From the NCBI GenBank assembly GCA_963662155.1, contig OY759268.1:3331501-3395500 (forward strand): DNA of 64,000 bases, read 5' to 3'. Both the position numbers and the translations under genes were made by a program. The notes below the pieces were generated by a model that saw only the letters and a list, made by a program, of their open reading frames with translations, was not told the DNA's origin and did not search any database. Position 1 is the stretch's first letter, and every line of letters begins with the position of its first letter. Positions 40,433 to 51,189 of the stretch are shown piece after piece. Origin of the DNA: Lamellibrachia columna. Lineage: Eukaryota; Annelida; Polychaeta; Sabellida; Siboglinidae.

Positions 40433-42555
40433 CTATGTTTTAACCGTTGGTCCGTGCAGTCGCGAACAGGCTCGCAGAAGTTGCAGAGCAGAGCGGTCGC
40501 CATTCTCATATTCCTCCCAGTATGCAAAGATCTTACGTTGGAGATTCGCGAATGTCTTTTTCTGATACCGCTGCAACTTCCCCTCCGACACAAGACGCAC
40601 TTGTATCGGGATCATGCAGGATTCGTCGTGTAGCAGCGACACCAACATGTATACATTCATCTGGGCACGACCCCTGGAGTTTAATCGGTTGTGCCAACCC
40701 TCGATGTCGTTGTTTGTGCGCACTGACTGGTAGTAGACACTCCAAGCAGCTGGTGGCCAGATGTCGCTCATGATCCACGTGCGGTTCATATATTGTAGAA
40801 GTGGTGTCAATGCGTCTGTTGTGGCTTCTCGTTGCAATCGTCGGAAGATGGGGGCGATGTGTTGTGCTGGGATGAAGCAGAGTGCCATAATCTTGCGGAG
40901 ATACTTGAAGGTGCCGTCGTCTGTGGTGTATGCTGCTTGGAGGCCGCACTCTTGAATATGTCGCCATATGGCCTGTGTGAAGTGGAAGGCACAGCCCTTC
41001 AATTCCACACCTGGGAAGACGATGCGTGCTGCGCGCCACGTGGCATCTTCAAAATCAAGCACTATGCGCTCGACCCGGCGACGGGGAAGCATGGCACACA
41101 GTTGACGAAAGACAGCTATGTAGTCGGTCTTTCTACGTCGAGACATCATGCACATTACCAGTGGCAGTTGTTTCGTGCAGCCTTCGTGTCGAACAAAAGC
41201 GTTAACCGTAAACAACTGGTAGAACGGCTGTCGCATGACGTGGAACGTGGCGTCGACATACCAAGTCTTGGCGTTTGACATCAGATCGAGTTGGGCGTCG
41301 GAGGCAAAGAGAAGGTGGCGAGCCCCTTCAACGCGAATGTCCCGGCGAAGAAAATTTTCGGGAATATGGTCCATATTTAGTTGGAAATCTAGGTCCTGGG
41401 GGTGCTGCGGACGATTCCGACGACGGTGGTAGTTGGTGTTGGCCGCCAATCGGGTGATGCTGGCAGGGCAGGGCATGGTTCGTTGTCTGGAACGAATTCC
41501 GCGATCATTCCGCCAACAATCTCCCCAGCTGACTTGAATGGATGTGCGTCAGCTTTGCTCTTGCATTCGTGCGTAATCGATGCGACAATGGCAGCACCGA
41601 GATTCGGTTGGTGGATGTGTTCCCTGGGTCCAGGCAAAAACACACCCTCTTCCTGGCGAACAGTGGCTGGACAGTTCACAGTTTTGGACCTCAGGGAACA
41701 CCGCCAGGTGGTGCAGTGTCCGTTGCGCCGTTTTACGGTGTACGAGTAGCCAACGGAATCGAATAACTTGTTCATCCCTCTAATTGAAGTTTCTTTAACG
41801 ATATGATACGTGTCAACGTGTGTCACGGCAGTTACATCCTGTGGGTCAGGGTCGGCGATTGACGACTCATACAGATCGTCGGGTCTCCATGGTGCAGGGT
41901 AATTGTCGTCCATTGGTGTGGACGCGGCGGAACGATCCCCTGGTGGTGGAGTGGCGAATGGCACGGTGTACGTAATGTTGAATGGCGGAGTTGGCGACCT
42001 GGCCGGAGTTGGCGATCTGAGTGGTGGCGTTGAAGAGCGTTCAGTCGGCGAGGACGGAGCTTCAACCAGCGTGGACGAAATCTCGGGCGACGCTGCTTTG
42101 CACGGTTGACATCGCCAGTGATGTTGAACGGTACCTGAAATAAAAACTATTTCTGTATAAGTTTGTGTGCATGCGTGTATGTGTACCCGGTAAAATCGTT
42201 GAAAATGGTTAACCAATATTCAGTGCTTGCGATAAATATCAGTTTTCAACAGATGGATGGACGCTACGCAAATGAGTAGAGTAATTACAATGTTACTGTT
42301 CTAATAATTATTTTCAAAAATGCACAGTTTTTATAAAGCAACAGGCAACGCCATTCACTCAGCATTACATTCAACCATCAGCTGGTATGTTGTGGCGTCT
42401 ATTGCGGTACCACATCTTATGTGGCACCATTTATCGCAGGAATCGCATTGCACGGCTTTCGAATTTCTCTGTACTCTTCTTTGGCATTCTAAGCAAGGAT
42501 GTAAAGGCGGCATTGCTACTGAATTGTGGATACTCTTACTACTAAGGTAACGCAC
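40433..42555 (-). pseudogene. PHD-FLYWCH-MULE transposase, one frameshift
   Basis: Exon 1 (42555-42369) holds the first part of a PHD finger (CLECQRRVQ ... QCDSCDKWCHIRC). A 234-bp intron (42368-42135, GTAATG...TTTCAG) keeps phase and rejoins it to WRCQPC, completing the C4HC3 set. Exon 2 then has a linker, a FLYWCH finger (GYSYTVKRRNGHCTTWRC ... CPATV ... HIHQP), and runs to ~41460. A one-base shift in a CCCTG repeat moves the frame into a 347-codon transposase: WYVDATFHV (Asp 75 of that ORF), [10 protein letters not shown] (Asp 141), CAFH (CxxH), [12 protein letters not shown] (Glu 259), the DDE set of MULE transposases. TAG/TAA-free to the stop at 40433. The frameshift could be a recent lesion or a consensus error. 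Expected function: excision and insertion at 8-9-bp duplicated targets. Confidence 0.85.
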
Positions 42556-43173
42556 TATTTATTGACGTATGACACCCTCATCATGCCCTGATTGGCTGCA
42601 AGGTATGCATCCAATTGAAACACAACATTCGGCACTATGACCTGATTGGCTGCTAGGTATACATCTAATTAATGCACCACACTTCGATTCAGAGCACAAC
42701 GGCACATTGAGCTCGGCTTAAACGATTGTGTACCGATTGTGTCCTCAATTAAATCAGATATAGAACCACCTGCATATGGTCTTTGATCTATACAATGTTT
42801 TTCGTCAGATCATTTTGAATGTGAAGAATGGTGTGTAATTCACACTTGCTCACTATACGAAACAGACAAAGTATTGCACTTAGGCAGGATCTAGTTATTG
42901 TAGCATCCCTTTGATGACAAGTACAGGAATAACAAACCAATAAAACGAATGCTAATCCATTACTAGTTAGAACTGATATGATCTTCCGTGTCACCAATCC
43001 GGAATAACATTGGCCGAATTCGGTTCGATATCTTGACATTTTACTTTTTTATTCTGGAAAATTTACATCGCCACCACGGAATTTCACCTCATTCAAAATA
43101 GGTGGGCCGAGATCGACGTGGTAGTAAAACTGGTAAACAAAACATCCGTGTACCGTGTAACATTTTATTTCTT

Positions 43174-43184
<11 letters not shown>
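42556..43184. promoter_or_regulatory. 5' region of the MULE transposase
   Basis: About 630 bp between the transposase start and the right TIR, so any promoter for the transposase must lie here or in the TIR. An internal extra copy of GGGCCGAGATCGACGT at ~43107 and repeated ATGACCTGATTGGCTGC (two copies, ~42585 and ~42635; CCAAT-box words) are the notable motifs. Confidence 0.35.
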
Positions 43185-43210
<26 letters not shown>

Positions 43211-43322
43211 TTCTTTACACATACTACCTAATTCCCTATTAACAACTAAACAGGTGGGCCGAGATCGACGTGGGCCGAGATCGACGGGCCGAGATCGACG
43301 TGGGCCGAGATCGACGTGATTC
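43185..43322. repeat. Right TIR of the MULE
   Basis: Reverse complement begins GAATCACGTCGATCTCGGCC and follows the left TIR, including AATAGGGAATTAGGTAGT. A (TA)n tract of ~26 bp has expanded at its inner edge. Confidence 0.9.
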
Positions 43323-44874
43323 GTTACACAATCTGTAGACAGTTTGTTCCATTCATTTATTGTCCTCTGTGAGAACGAGTGCTTCCTGATGTCCAATCTA
43401 CATTGATCCTTTACTAATTTTACCTCATGTCCTCTAGTTCTGCTATCCTTCTTGAGTGAGAAAAACATATTTCTATCAATATTTTCATACCCATTCAATA
43501 TCTGAAAAACTTCAATCTGATCACCTCTTAACCTCCTTGACCTTGTCTCTAGAGTTGTTAAGCCACATTCTTTCAGGCGTTCTTCATAACTAAGGTCTCT
43601 CAGTTCTGGAATCATTTTAGTTGCTCTCCTTTGTATGCGTTCAAGCGTATCTATATCCTTCTTACGATATGGTCTCCATGCTTGTATACAGTATTCTAAA
43701 TGAGGTCTAACTATTGCTTTATAAAGAGGTATAATTAACTTTTTTCCTTGTATGTTATGTTTCTTCTAATCAATCCAAGAATTTGATTACCCTTTGAAGC
43801 TGCAATACCACACTGCTCTGAAACTTTCATATCAGCGCTTATTGTAACTCCTAAGTCCTTTTCTTTTACAGTAGTACCCAGAACAGTATCTCCCATTTTA
43901 TAGTTTACATTCAAGTTCCCATGTCCTGTATGTAGGCATTTACATTTCCCAAAATTGAACAACATCTGCCATTTCTCAGACCATTTCACTAATCTGTCTA
44001 GATCGTTTTGTAAATGTTGTTTATCACCATCAGTATTAACCTTTCTAAACAGTTTTGTGTCATCCGCAAATTTCAGTACGTTACTTGTTATACTGTCGTC
44101 CAAGTCATTGATATAAATTAAGAATAATATAGGTCCTAATACTGATCCTTGAGGTACCCCACTCAAAACCGATTTCCAATTTGAAACTTCTCCATCTACT
44201 ACAACTCGTTGTCTTCTGTCAGTCAGCCATTGTTCTATCCAGTCAGTTATGCTATCCCCGATACCATGGGCTTTTAATTTAAGTAGTAATCTTTGATGTG
44301 GCACTTTGTCAAAAGCTTTCTGAAAATCTAAGTAGATAATATCTACTGGTGATCCCATGTCTATCCACTTAGTAATTTCTTCCAAAAAACATAACATATT
44401 TGTTAAGCATGACCTCGCTTTAAGTAATCCATGTCGAGATGAATTTAATAATTTATGCTTAATGAGGAAGTCCACCATATGGTCTTTAATTAACCTTTCT
44501 AATAATTTACAAATCACCGACGTTAAACTCACTCACTGGTCTGTAATTCTCTGACTTATTTCTCGAACCCTTTTTAAATAATGGTATGATGTTTGCTTCT
44601 TTCCATTCAAACGGAACAACTCCCTCTTTTAATGACAAGTTGAATACTCTTGCAAGTGGTATACTGATTTGTTCTACTGTTTCCATTAGTAATTTTGGAG
44701 GAATCCCATCCACTCCCGGTGATTTGTTATCCTTCATTGCCTTTATTTTCTTAGCTACCAATTCTGGAGTTACAACTAACGGACCTAAATAGTCAGCTTT
44801 AGCCCCCTGAAATTTAGCATCAGCAACTGGTAATGAACTAATATCTTCTTTGGTAAACACTGAACTGAAGTAAC

Positions 44875-45332
44875 CTTGTCACTACTAAGAGTAGCCTTGT
44901 CACTGTCTTAGCTTGTCGACTGTTTCAACACTGACATTGTGTGTTTTGTGCCATTTACTCGGCTTAGATTACGTGGTTAGTTGTGCATGTTGTTATATAA
45001 TGAATTATAACGCAAATGAGTAAATAAAACAGAAAAATCTATCCCGACGAGCATGTAAACATTCAAGCCCTGGCCTGGGCGGTGCCTGGATGGGTGGTGT
45101 TGTTGCTTTGCCTTTGGATATTGTTGACAATTTTATTATACTGAAGGTGTCAGTGGTCTTTGTAATTAATTATATTTATCTATATTTCAGATATTAGTAA
45201 ACTTTAAAAAGTCGTCATTATTGGTTGCTTGTAAAAATGATAATTTGACATTGTTATGTTGGATATGACATGTGACAAATGCATCAAAATTCTTATTCTG
45301 TTTTCATTACTGTAGCTGTTTGTTTGTTTCAG
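44875..45332. other. Inner part of the piggyBac-like relic
   Basis: No coding remains of the transposase core. Two intron-end-like TTTCAG sites (45190 and 45332). Confidence 0.4.
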
Positions 45333-45527
45333 GTGGCATGTAATAGTAGTGATGACATCCCTGATGAGAACTCCAACAACTCATTGTCATCAAAATGAGC
45401 TTGTCAGTTGTGTCGCGAAAACAGAGTGAAACGGCCATCTGGACGTGCAATTGAGACATGCTTTGGATGTCCGAGATGCAATGTGCATTTGTGCAAAATT
45501 GGAATCTTTGTGCAGTATCATGCATAG
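45333..45527 (+). pseudogene. piggyBac-like transposase, C-terminal Cys-rich exon remnant
   Basis: After a TTTCAG acceptor the frame reads DDIPDENSNNSLSSK, a TGA, then ACQLCRENRVKRPSGRAIET and CFGCPRCNVHLCKIGIFVQY to a TAG. The spacing CxxC ... CxxCxxxLC ... YH is the terminal zinc-binding domain of piggyBac transposases. The catalytic core between the two exons is gone. Confidence 0.65.
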
Positions 45528-45855
45528 GAAGAACATTTCCTTGTGTGGAGCCAGCAGTTGGTGATGTTATTGTAATAAAATATGACTATCATGTCAAACT
45601 TCACTCTCAATATTTGTTCACAAAATTTATTTCCGAAGTTCCACACCACAGAATGACAACATATAACAAGTTTATATATACCACAGTTACACCGTTGCAT
45701 AAATAATTCAATTTGCTTCAAAATAAACATAACTTGCAATTATAAGATATCAATACTTTTGAAGCTACAGCTTAAAAACTACAAGCACCCATAATTTTCA
45801 AAATCCGCCTCAGTTGCCCGGGGAAAAGCAGCACACGCTTAATTCAATGTGTGGG

Positions 45856-47850
45856 GAATAAAAATAAATATACTGATATCATTGCATGTCATGCGCATCT
45901 TTAAGGAGGGAGGGAAGGAGTACTTTATTTTAATTAAGTCAATTTATATAAATTTAAGACAATTTATATAAATTTACAATTTAATGTACTCTCTTTACAT
46001 TAACATGTTAATAATTCTACACTGGTGAGTAACCAAACCACATATATATTGCTTTTCACGTATATGCTGTGTCTGTGCGGTTATAGTATCACCGGATTTG
46101 TCTGAATACACATTTTTTGATCGAATGACTGCACACATGCACAGTTCACATCCAGCGGATACACATTCCTGTGCATTTGACGGTTATGCGCCCGTCACGG
46201 CAGTTCGTGCAAATGCTACACAATTTCTTTTGTGCAACTGCCTCGGACCGAGGTCCTCGGAAGAAAGCCACACGATGTAAATACTTACTAAATAGTGTTA
46301 TTATTTAGGCTTGGGCAAGGATTTCCTACAGCAATTTACCTTATTTCTGCATGCGCCTACATAGGGGTATATATACGAAGCGTTAATCGGAACAACAATA
46401 ACAGGAAAATTGTATAAAGCCTGTACTCAGCACTCACCCCCCCCACAATAAAGATGTGTAACTAAATTTTTACAATGCAAATAAAGGTTATTACATATAC
46501 AGCATGTTGTATTTTTGTGTAGTTAGGAGGTTTTTTAGTCCTAGTTTCCATTTAGGTGGGGGCATTATATCCGGAGTAAGTGTGTCTGTATTCCTACATT
46601 TCCATCTCCGGACAAAAGAAATGTAGATTGTGATGTGATGCTAGGTCTACTGATTTTGTATAATAAAAAGTGTAAAGATCATCTAATACATAATTAGCCA
46701 CATCATTGGTATTTCTCCTATTCAATACATATGAAGTGTCAACATGTATGTGACTGAATTATTTTTAATAAACAAGATGCACAAAAATTATGTTGCATTG
46801 CTGCAAGGTCAAAATAATAATGAGCGTTAGGGGTTTTGTCCGTGAGTACTTATATATCCGTACTCCATTTGTAACAATATTTAACAAGATTGCCATCCAA
46901 GGCAAAGGCCCAAATGGCAAGCGGACAAGGACACCATGGGCTTATCAAGAGTCCCCACCTAACTGTCCTTTTCACACTAGCCTCCTATGGGGACAGGCTT
47001 TTAATTGAAGCCATTCATCCGTTGGTCATTGATAGTAATGATAATGAAACTGACAATGATGGCTTGTAATGATAATGATATTAATACATTTCTGTTTTTA
47101 CGTAATTATTGTGCCAAGGATACTGAATACTCTATGACGACTCCATCCCTTTAAGAAAGCTAAATAACTGTAAACTGTTGTGTTTTATTTATTACCCGTC
47201 AAAATCACACTAGCAGTTATAATAGTGTAGCACGTCGATTAATTAATTACTAATATGTTAATTAATGTCACATATTTTGTTGAATGTGTGTATGCGCAAT
47301 GAAAAAGGATGCTTTTAGTTCACATGTATTATGAGAAAGTAATTAATGTTATTTAATATGAACAATTAAAATTGTTTCTGAGCTATATCTTCTTCTTCCC
47401 ATTAATCACTGGCAAGGCAGTACTACATCACGATTTCTCCGCAGGATATTGCTGTGAAAACGGACAAAACAGAATATGATAATATAATAAGCCTGACTTG
47501 GTAAGAGGTAGTAGTGCTATAATTTCAATTATTTTTAACATAAGACTTACAGTTTATAAGATATTAAGTAATAAACTACAAATGAAGTCGGTGATTTGCT
47601 GTGCTCGTTTGGACTTAGTGACATTCTCTTCTGGCATTGGGCAGATTAAGTGATGTGGCCCCCATCCCGAGAGGACCAACGGCAGTGGGGAAGATGGCAA
47701 TGGCAAGTCTAAGTGGTTTCACAAAGTATTCTTAACAACAAAACCAACCAATTCAACACGAGTCATGCAAACAATTACTATAAATGTCATACTGCTTGAA
47801 ATTGAAGTGTTTCAAATAATCTAACACTATTTAATATGACCAAGATTCCC
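45856..47850. other. Interval with one LINE tail, otherwise featureless
   Basis: A ~90-bp minus-strand LINE 3' end lies at 46872-46962. The rest is AT-rich DNA with no exon I can support. A GC-richer stretch near 47630-47710 could be a decayed cadherin cytoplasmic or membrane exon. Confidence 0.4.
46872..46962 (-). mobile_element. LINE 3' tail, very short copy
   Basis: TTTAACAAGATTGCCATCCA through TTATCAAGAGTCC, the same 3' UTR as 39480 and 62403. Truncated almost at once. Confidence 0.75.
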
Positions 47851-47859
47851 CCGTCTTAC

Positions 47860-48046
47860 CAATAATTCCTAAGATTTCGTCAAGGTTGATGTTCGCAGGA
47901 CTGGATGTAATGGAAGTGAGGTCAACTTCGTCATACAGCTCGCCTCCAATGATGTGCAGTTACAGGTGAAACTGCCATAGAGGTTGTTGCTCCATTGCGA
48001 CACGGGTTTTGACGGCATTCGTCTACGTCATACTCGCACAGGTCAA
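47860..48046 (-). pseudogene. EGF-like / juxtamembrane exon with frameshifts
   Basis: VDLCEYDVDECRQNPCRNGA, then in another frame NLYGSFTCNCTS, then in a third ELYDEVDLTSITSSPANINL and DEILGII. EGF cysteines are followed by an acidic stretch typical of the region before the membrane span. Donor G|GTAAGA. Confidence 0.65.
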
Positions 48047-48503
48047 CTGCAAAACATCAAGTGACATTCTTCATGGCCTAAATAACTTGACAAGAAGATT
48101 AAGCAGAACCTTCTTGTGCAAACATTGTCATCAATTGTAGATTCGCTGAAGCAGCTGTTCTATGCTTGTTTTTAATTGGGTAGCTTTCAGTAGAAATTAT
48201 TAAAATGAACTAATACTTTTTCAAAGATTGTAGTTGAAATATCTGTGTAATATTCCAGATGAATAAAATGTAATTTTTTTAATTGTTCTACCTTTAGAAT
48301 AAAGAATTTACACTGTGATTTGAAGCACGTGATCGTTTCTTTGGAAGTACCCTGTTGTTTTATCCAAGAATCCGATGGGGCTCTTTCCACTAAGACAAGT
48401 AAAATATTTTGTGCCATGGATGGTAAATTACTTTAAATTAAATAATTATTTAGTAGCAGTTACACGAGGTATATTTGATAGCATAATCTGCTGAACTGCC
48501 TAC

Positions 48504-48666
48504 CTCTGAAGCCACTGGTACAGGTACAAATGAGCCCACGTAGTGCGTCGAGGCATGAACTGTTTGCATGGGTTCAATTGGCAGTAGAAGATCTTCTCAC
48601 ATCGCTTGCCCTGTAAGTGACCCTGGCATGTGCATTTGAAGTCACTGCCGATGTTCTTGCAGACAC
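48504..48666 (-). pseudogene. EGF-like exon 2 with frameshift
   Basis: VCKNIGSDFKCTCQGHLQGK, RCEKIFYCQLNPCK, then after a shift in an A run NSSCLDALRGLICTCTSGFR. Length 163 is one base off the phase needed; restoring frame would complete the second EGF. Acceptor CGTAG, donor GAG|GTAGGC. Confidence 0.75.
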
Positions 48667-49201
48667 CTACGGTAGAGGCCACAGTAAAGTAAATGGCGAG
48701 ATGACATCGACAACACAGTTCATTTATCAAATGGGCTCTGAGTAGCACATCAAGTTTTAGTGACTCTTTGTGCTCTGGTCGTTAAAGCATTTACCCGGGG
48801 TACTAGGCACCAGTTGATTTTGAACTTGGAGCTGACCTGCAAAGTTTGTTTTAAATATTACATTACATAGCTAAAATAAATTATAGTTGATTAACAGGAA
48901 GTTAGCCAGGAATTCCAGAAGATCACCATGGCAACAAGAACTTTGTGTGTTGCCAAACAGTGGCACTAATAATTTTTCTACTTGGGGAAAACAAATTGGG
49001 GGAACTGTCAAACTTTTACAATGGGTGGTACATTCTAAAGTGCCAAAGGGGCTATATATAATCCAGAGCCAGGTAATTCTACATAACTCTAATTTACCTG
49101 AGGACCTGTTACATTGGACCAAAGAAACCTAATAACACAGATCAGGAACATATAACAGAGAAGCAGCCACTTTATCATGACTGTATCTACTGGACCATGG
49201 T

Positions 49202-49278
49202 GACAATCAGGGTGTCGGTGAACGACAGACCCTCACCTGACAATCAGGGTGTCAGTGAACGACAGACCCTCACCTGAG
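49202..49278. repeat. ~38-bp tandem duplication over a cadherin-gene donor
   Basis: Two copies of CAATCAGGGTGTCGGTGAAC through CAGACCCTCACCTG. On the minus strand each gives TCAG|GTGAGGGTCTG. Confidence 0.85.
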
Positions 49279-49423
49279 TGTAGACAAGGACTCGAAGCAC
49301 AAGGGTTTGTGTCGATCTCACACCTAGGGCCTTTGAACCGACCCCGACATCGGCATGTGTATGAGTCCTGACCAACAGGTCGACATGAGCCACCATTGAG
49401 ACACAGACTGCTGCTGCACACAC
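49274..49423 (-). CDS. EGF-like exon 1 after LamG
   Basis: 150 nt: VCSSSLCLNGGSCRPVGQDS, YTCRCRGRFKGPRCE (complete EGF), then IDTNPCASSPCLHS (start of the next). Donor CAG|GTGAGG is repeated 38 bp downstream in a short tandem duplication. Confidence 0.85.
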
Positions 49424-49953
49424 CTGGAGGCGGAACCAATGATTTGTAGAGATGTTGATGAGTGGCAGGACAAACATATCAAAAGTTGGCTTAGAAACAG
49501 CTATAACTGCATAAATGACAAACAAACTTGAATTATCATTAATCTAATAAAAACACATTACACTAAGGTAATTGGTTCCATGATATGTTGCATTGTGTCT
49601 CTACCATTTGTAGACAATATTAGTGAGATAATAACACTGTTAGTTCTATAGACAAACAAAACCATTGGAACACAATAACTGTGTAACCTACTTTATGTTT
49701 TGTCACTAATACATACAAAATATGTGTCATTGATTATTGATGTATTCAAAGTTGTCTTGCTGTCCATTCCAAACCTTTTACAATTTGTTTTTGGATAATA
49801 ATTTTATGTCACATGCATCCATTTGGTTGTAATTGTTATTTAAATAAATTATATCACCTAATAGGAAATTTGAAATAAAAATAAAAAAAATAAGAAGTTG
49901 AGAAACACAAAGAAAAAGTATCAATGACAATGGCAGACTAGAGAGAACTGTAC

Positions 49954-50345
49954 CTGGAATATATGCGCCGCAACGATGGAACTCTATATTGTGTGGGTTC
50001 TTGAAGACAGCGACAGAGCTGCTTCCTGCCATGGGCAGACTCACGCCATCAATGATCAGGTCCCACATACAGCCGATAAACCTGTGACTGATGTCTTCCC
50101 ATCCGTCCGCCATCACGGTCACTTCAGCCCCGAAGAACACGTCATTGTTGCCGAGGTTAAGCACGTCGTGAGTGCCGTCGATGATGATCTTGACATTCTT
50201 GCCGAGCCACTCGAGGACGATGGAGTGCCAGTAGCCTTCGTTGATTTTGATGGTGTCCACTCTGGTCAAGCCTTGACCGCTACTGCAGTAAAACCTAAAC
50301 TGGACCAGGCTGCCGTCCATCTGGTATGGAGTGAACATTTTGTAT
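49954..50345 (-). CDS. Laminin G domain exon, intact
   Basis: 392 nt: MDGSLVQFRFYCSSG, then NEGYWHSIVLEWLGKNVKII, IDG, GAEVTVMADGWEDISHRFIG, CMWDLIIDGVSLPM, ending RCGAYIP. W-H and F-GC---L-I-G are LamG landmarks. Acceptor AATAAG, donor CAG|GTACAG; phase fits the next EGF exon. Confidence 0.85.
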
Positions 50346-50639
50346 CTTATTAGAAAAAAAATTTAAGGGAATGTTCAATGATTTTCATTGGTCAACTGAT
50401 ATGGAGACAGTTAGGGGCTTCGTATAATTAAAATGTCAAAATTCTCTTAATTGTTCGATATATAATATATAAACTTGTAACCCACACTGCAATTATACAA
50501 GTGTCACCACACTCTTAAAGGGGGGGGTGAAGCACTCGAACAACCATAGCCCAAACATAATAACATACCATTTACAGTATATATATCACCCTTATATGAT
50601 GGGCGCAACGCCACGGTAATTTTGTAATATCCTTTTAAA

Positions 50640-51180
50640 CTTTGCCATTATCTTCGCTGGGCGGCGCCATATTGCTCTGCGGGGGGCTCAGCGGCAGAGT
50701 GGTTTGAGTACGAGCTCCTGGCACGGCGTTCACACAGTAAAAAGCTCTCGGAAAAACGGCTGAAACGCATGGAAAATCGAATCAAAAGAAAACTGGTGTG
50801 CACTGGATGGCTCCTGGATATATCAACTAGTACTACAAATGCAAGGAAAAAACTTTTGATCGACTTTCGAGGAAGAATTTGCAGCGGAAAAGGTGGTTGC
50901 AAATGCGGAAATTGCCGTGTCCACCAGCCGCTGGCTCTGCGAGTGACCACTTTTCCGATGCAGATTACAAGACAAAAGACGTATGTGATGAGCATGGACA
51001 GACGGTGAGCATCAAGATGTCATTCTTGGTCAAAGACACCGTTCCATCTTAGATCTTTTTTTCCGCATATGACCATGTATCTACAGACTATTCTGTGACA
51101 AGGAAACGTCAGATATCAGAGGGCAGAGCGATGCGTAGGAAGCAACGAGCCGAAACCAGGTTAGTAAATTGGATTACCGT
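50640..51180 (+). CDS. Unidentified basic, Cys-containing plus-strand reading frame
   Basis: Open from ~50640 (AEWFEYELLARRSHSKKLSE), with an ATG at 50769 giving MENRIKRKLVCTGWLLDIST through CSGKGGCKCGNC to a possible donor CG|GTGAGC at ~51005. A second open piece (TDYSVTRKRQISEGRAMRRK) ends at AG|GTTAGT near 51162, but the phases of the two do not match. CpG-rich relative to its surroundings, with GGCGCCATATTG nearby. A gene start or a captured element; no family recognised. Confidence 0.3.
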
Positions 51181-51189
51181 TACCATTGT

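Larger units (their letters stand above)
39645..43322 (-). mobile_element. Complete Mutator-like element (MULE) with tandem-repeat TIRs
   Basis: 3,678 bp inserted in the LINE. Target duplication GTTACACA at 39637-39644 and 43323-43330 is exact; removing the element and one copy restores the LINE reading ...DCVTASSVN. Both ends carry a ~130-bp inverted repeat: four copies of GTCGATCTCGGCCCAC (one shortened), then AACTGTTTAGTTGTTAATAG and GAAATATGTATAT. An extra single copy of the 16-bp word sits internally at ~43102. Near-identity of the ends indicates a young insertion. Confidence 0.93.
39480..44874 (-). mobile_element. CR1/jockey-like LINE, split by a Mutator-like element
   Basis: Minus strand. 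The 5' part (44874-43331) starts at FSSVFTKEDISSLP and carries palm motifs IYLDFQKAFDKVPHQ, GVPQGSVLGP and FADDTK. The 3' part (39644-39480) continues ASSVNMFKNKVDTYLRRAGY plus 3' UTR ending TTAAC repeats. Lesions: a 4-bp GAGT duplication near 44530 and a one-base loss in an A run near 43741, plus a 6-bp insertion near 43545. 5'-truncated (no endonuclease domain). Confidence 0.9.
39067..45855 (+). mobile_element. piggyBac-like relic, host of a LINE and a MULE
   Basis: Starts CCCATTAGACCCCACGCGTC, the terminal word of the TTAA-flanked MITE at 29021. It ends near an inverse-like CTTTTCCCC ... GTGTGGGGAA. Residual plus-strand transposase exons remain at both ends (39303-39391, 45333-45527). Flanking copies of the 153-bp repeat resume on the right. 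TTAA duplication is not preserved (TTAG on the left), so the exact right end is uncertain. Confidence 0.55.

Noticed and set aside
40447..41432. Plus-strand ORFs (up to 148 codons) opposite the MULE transposase
   Set aside because: Antisense shadows of the conserved transposase frame; no domain of their own.
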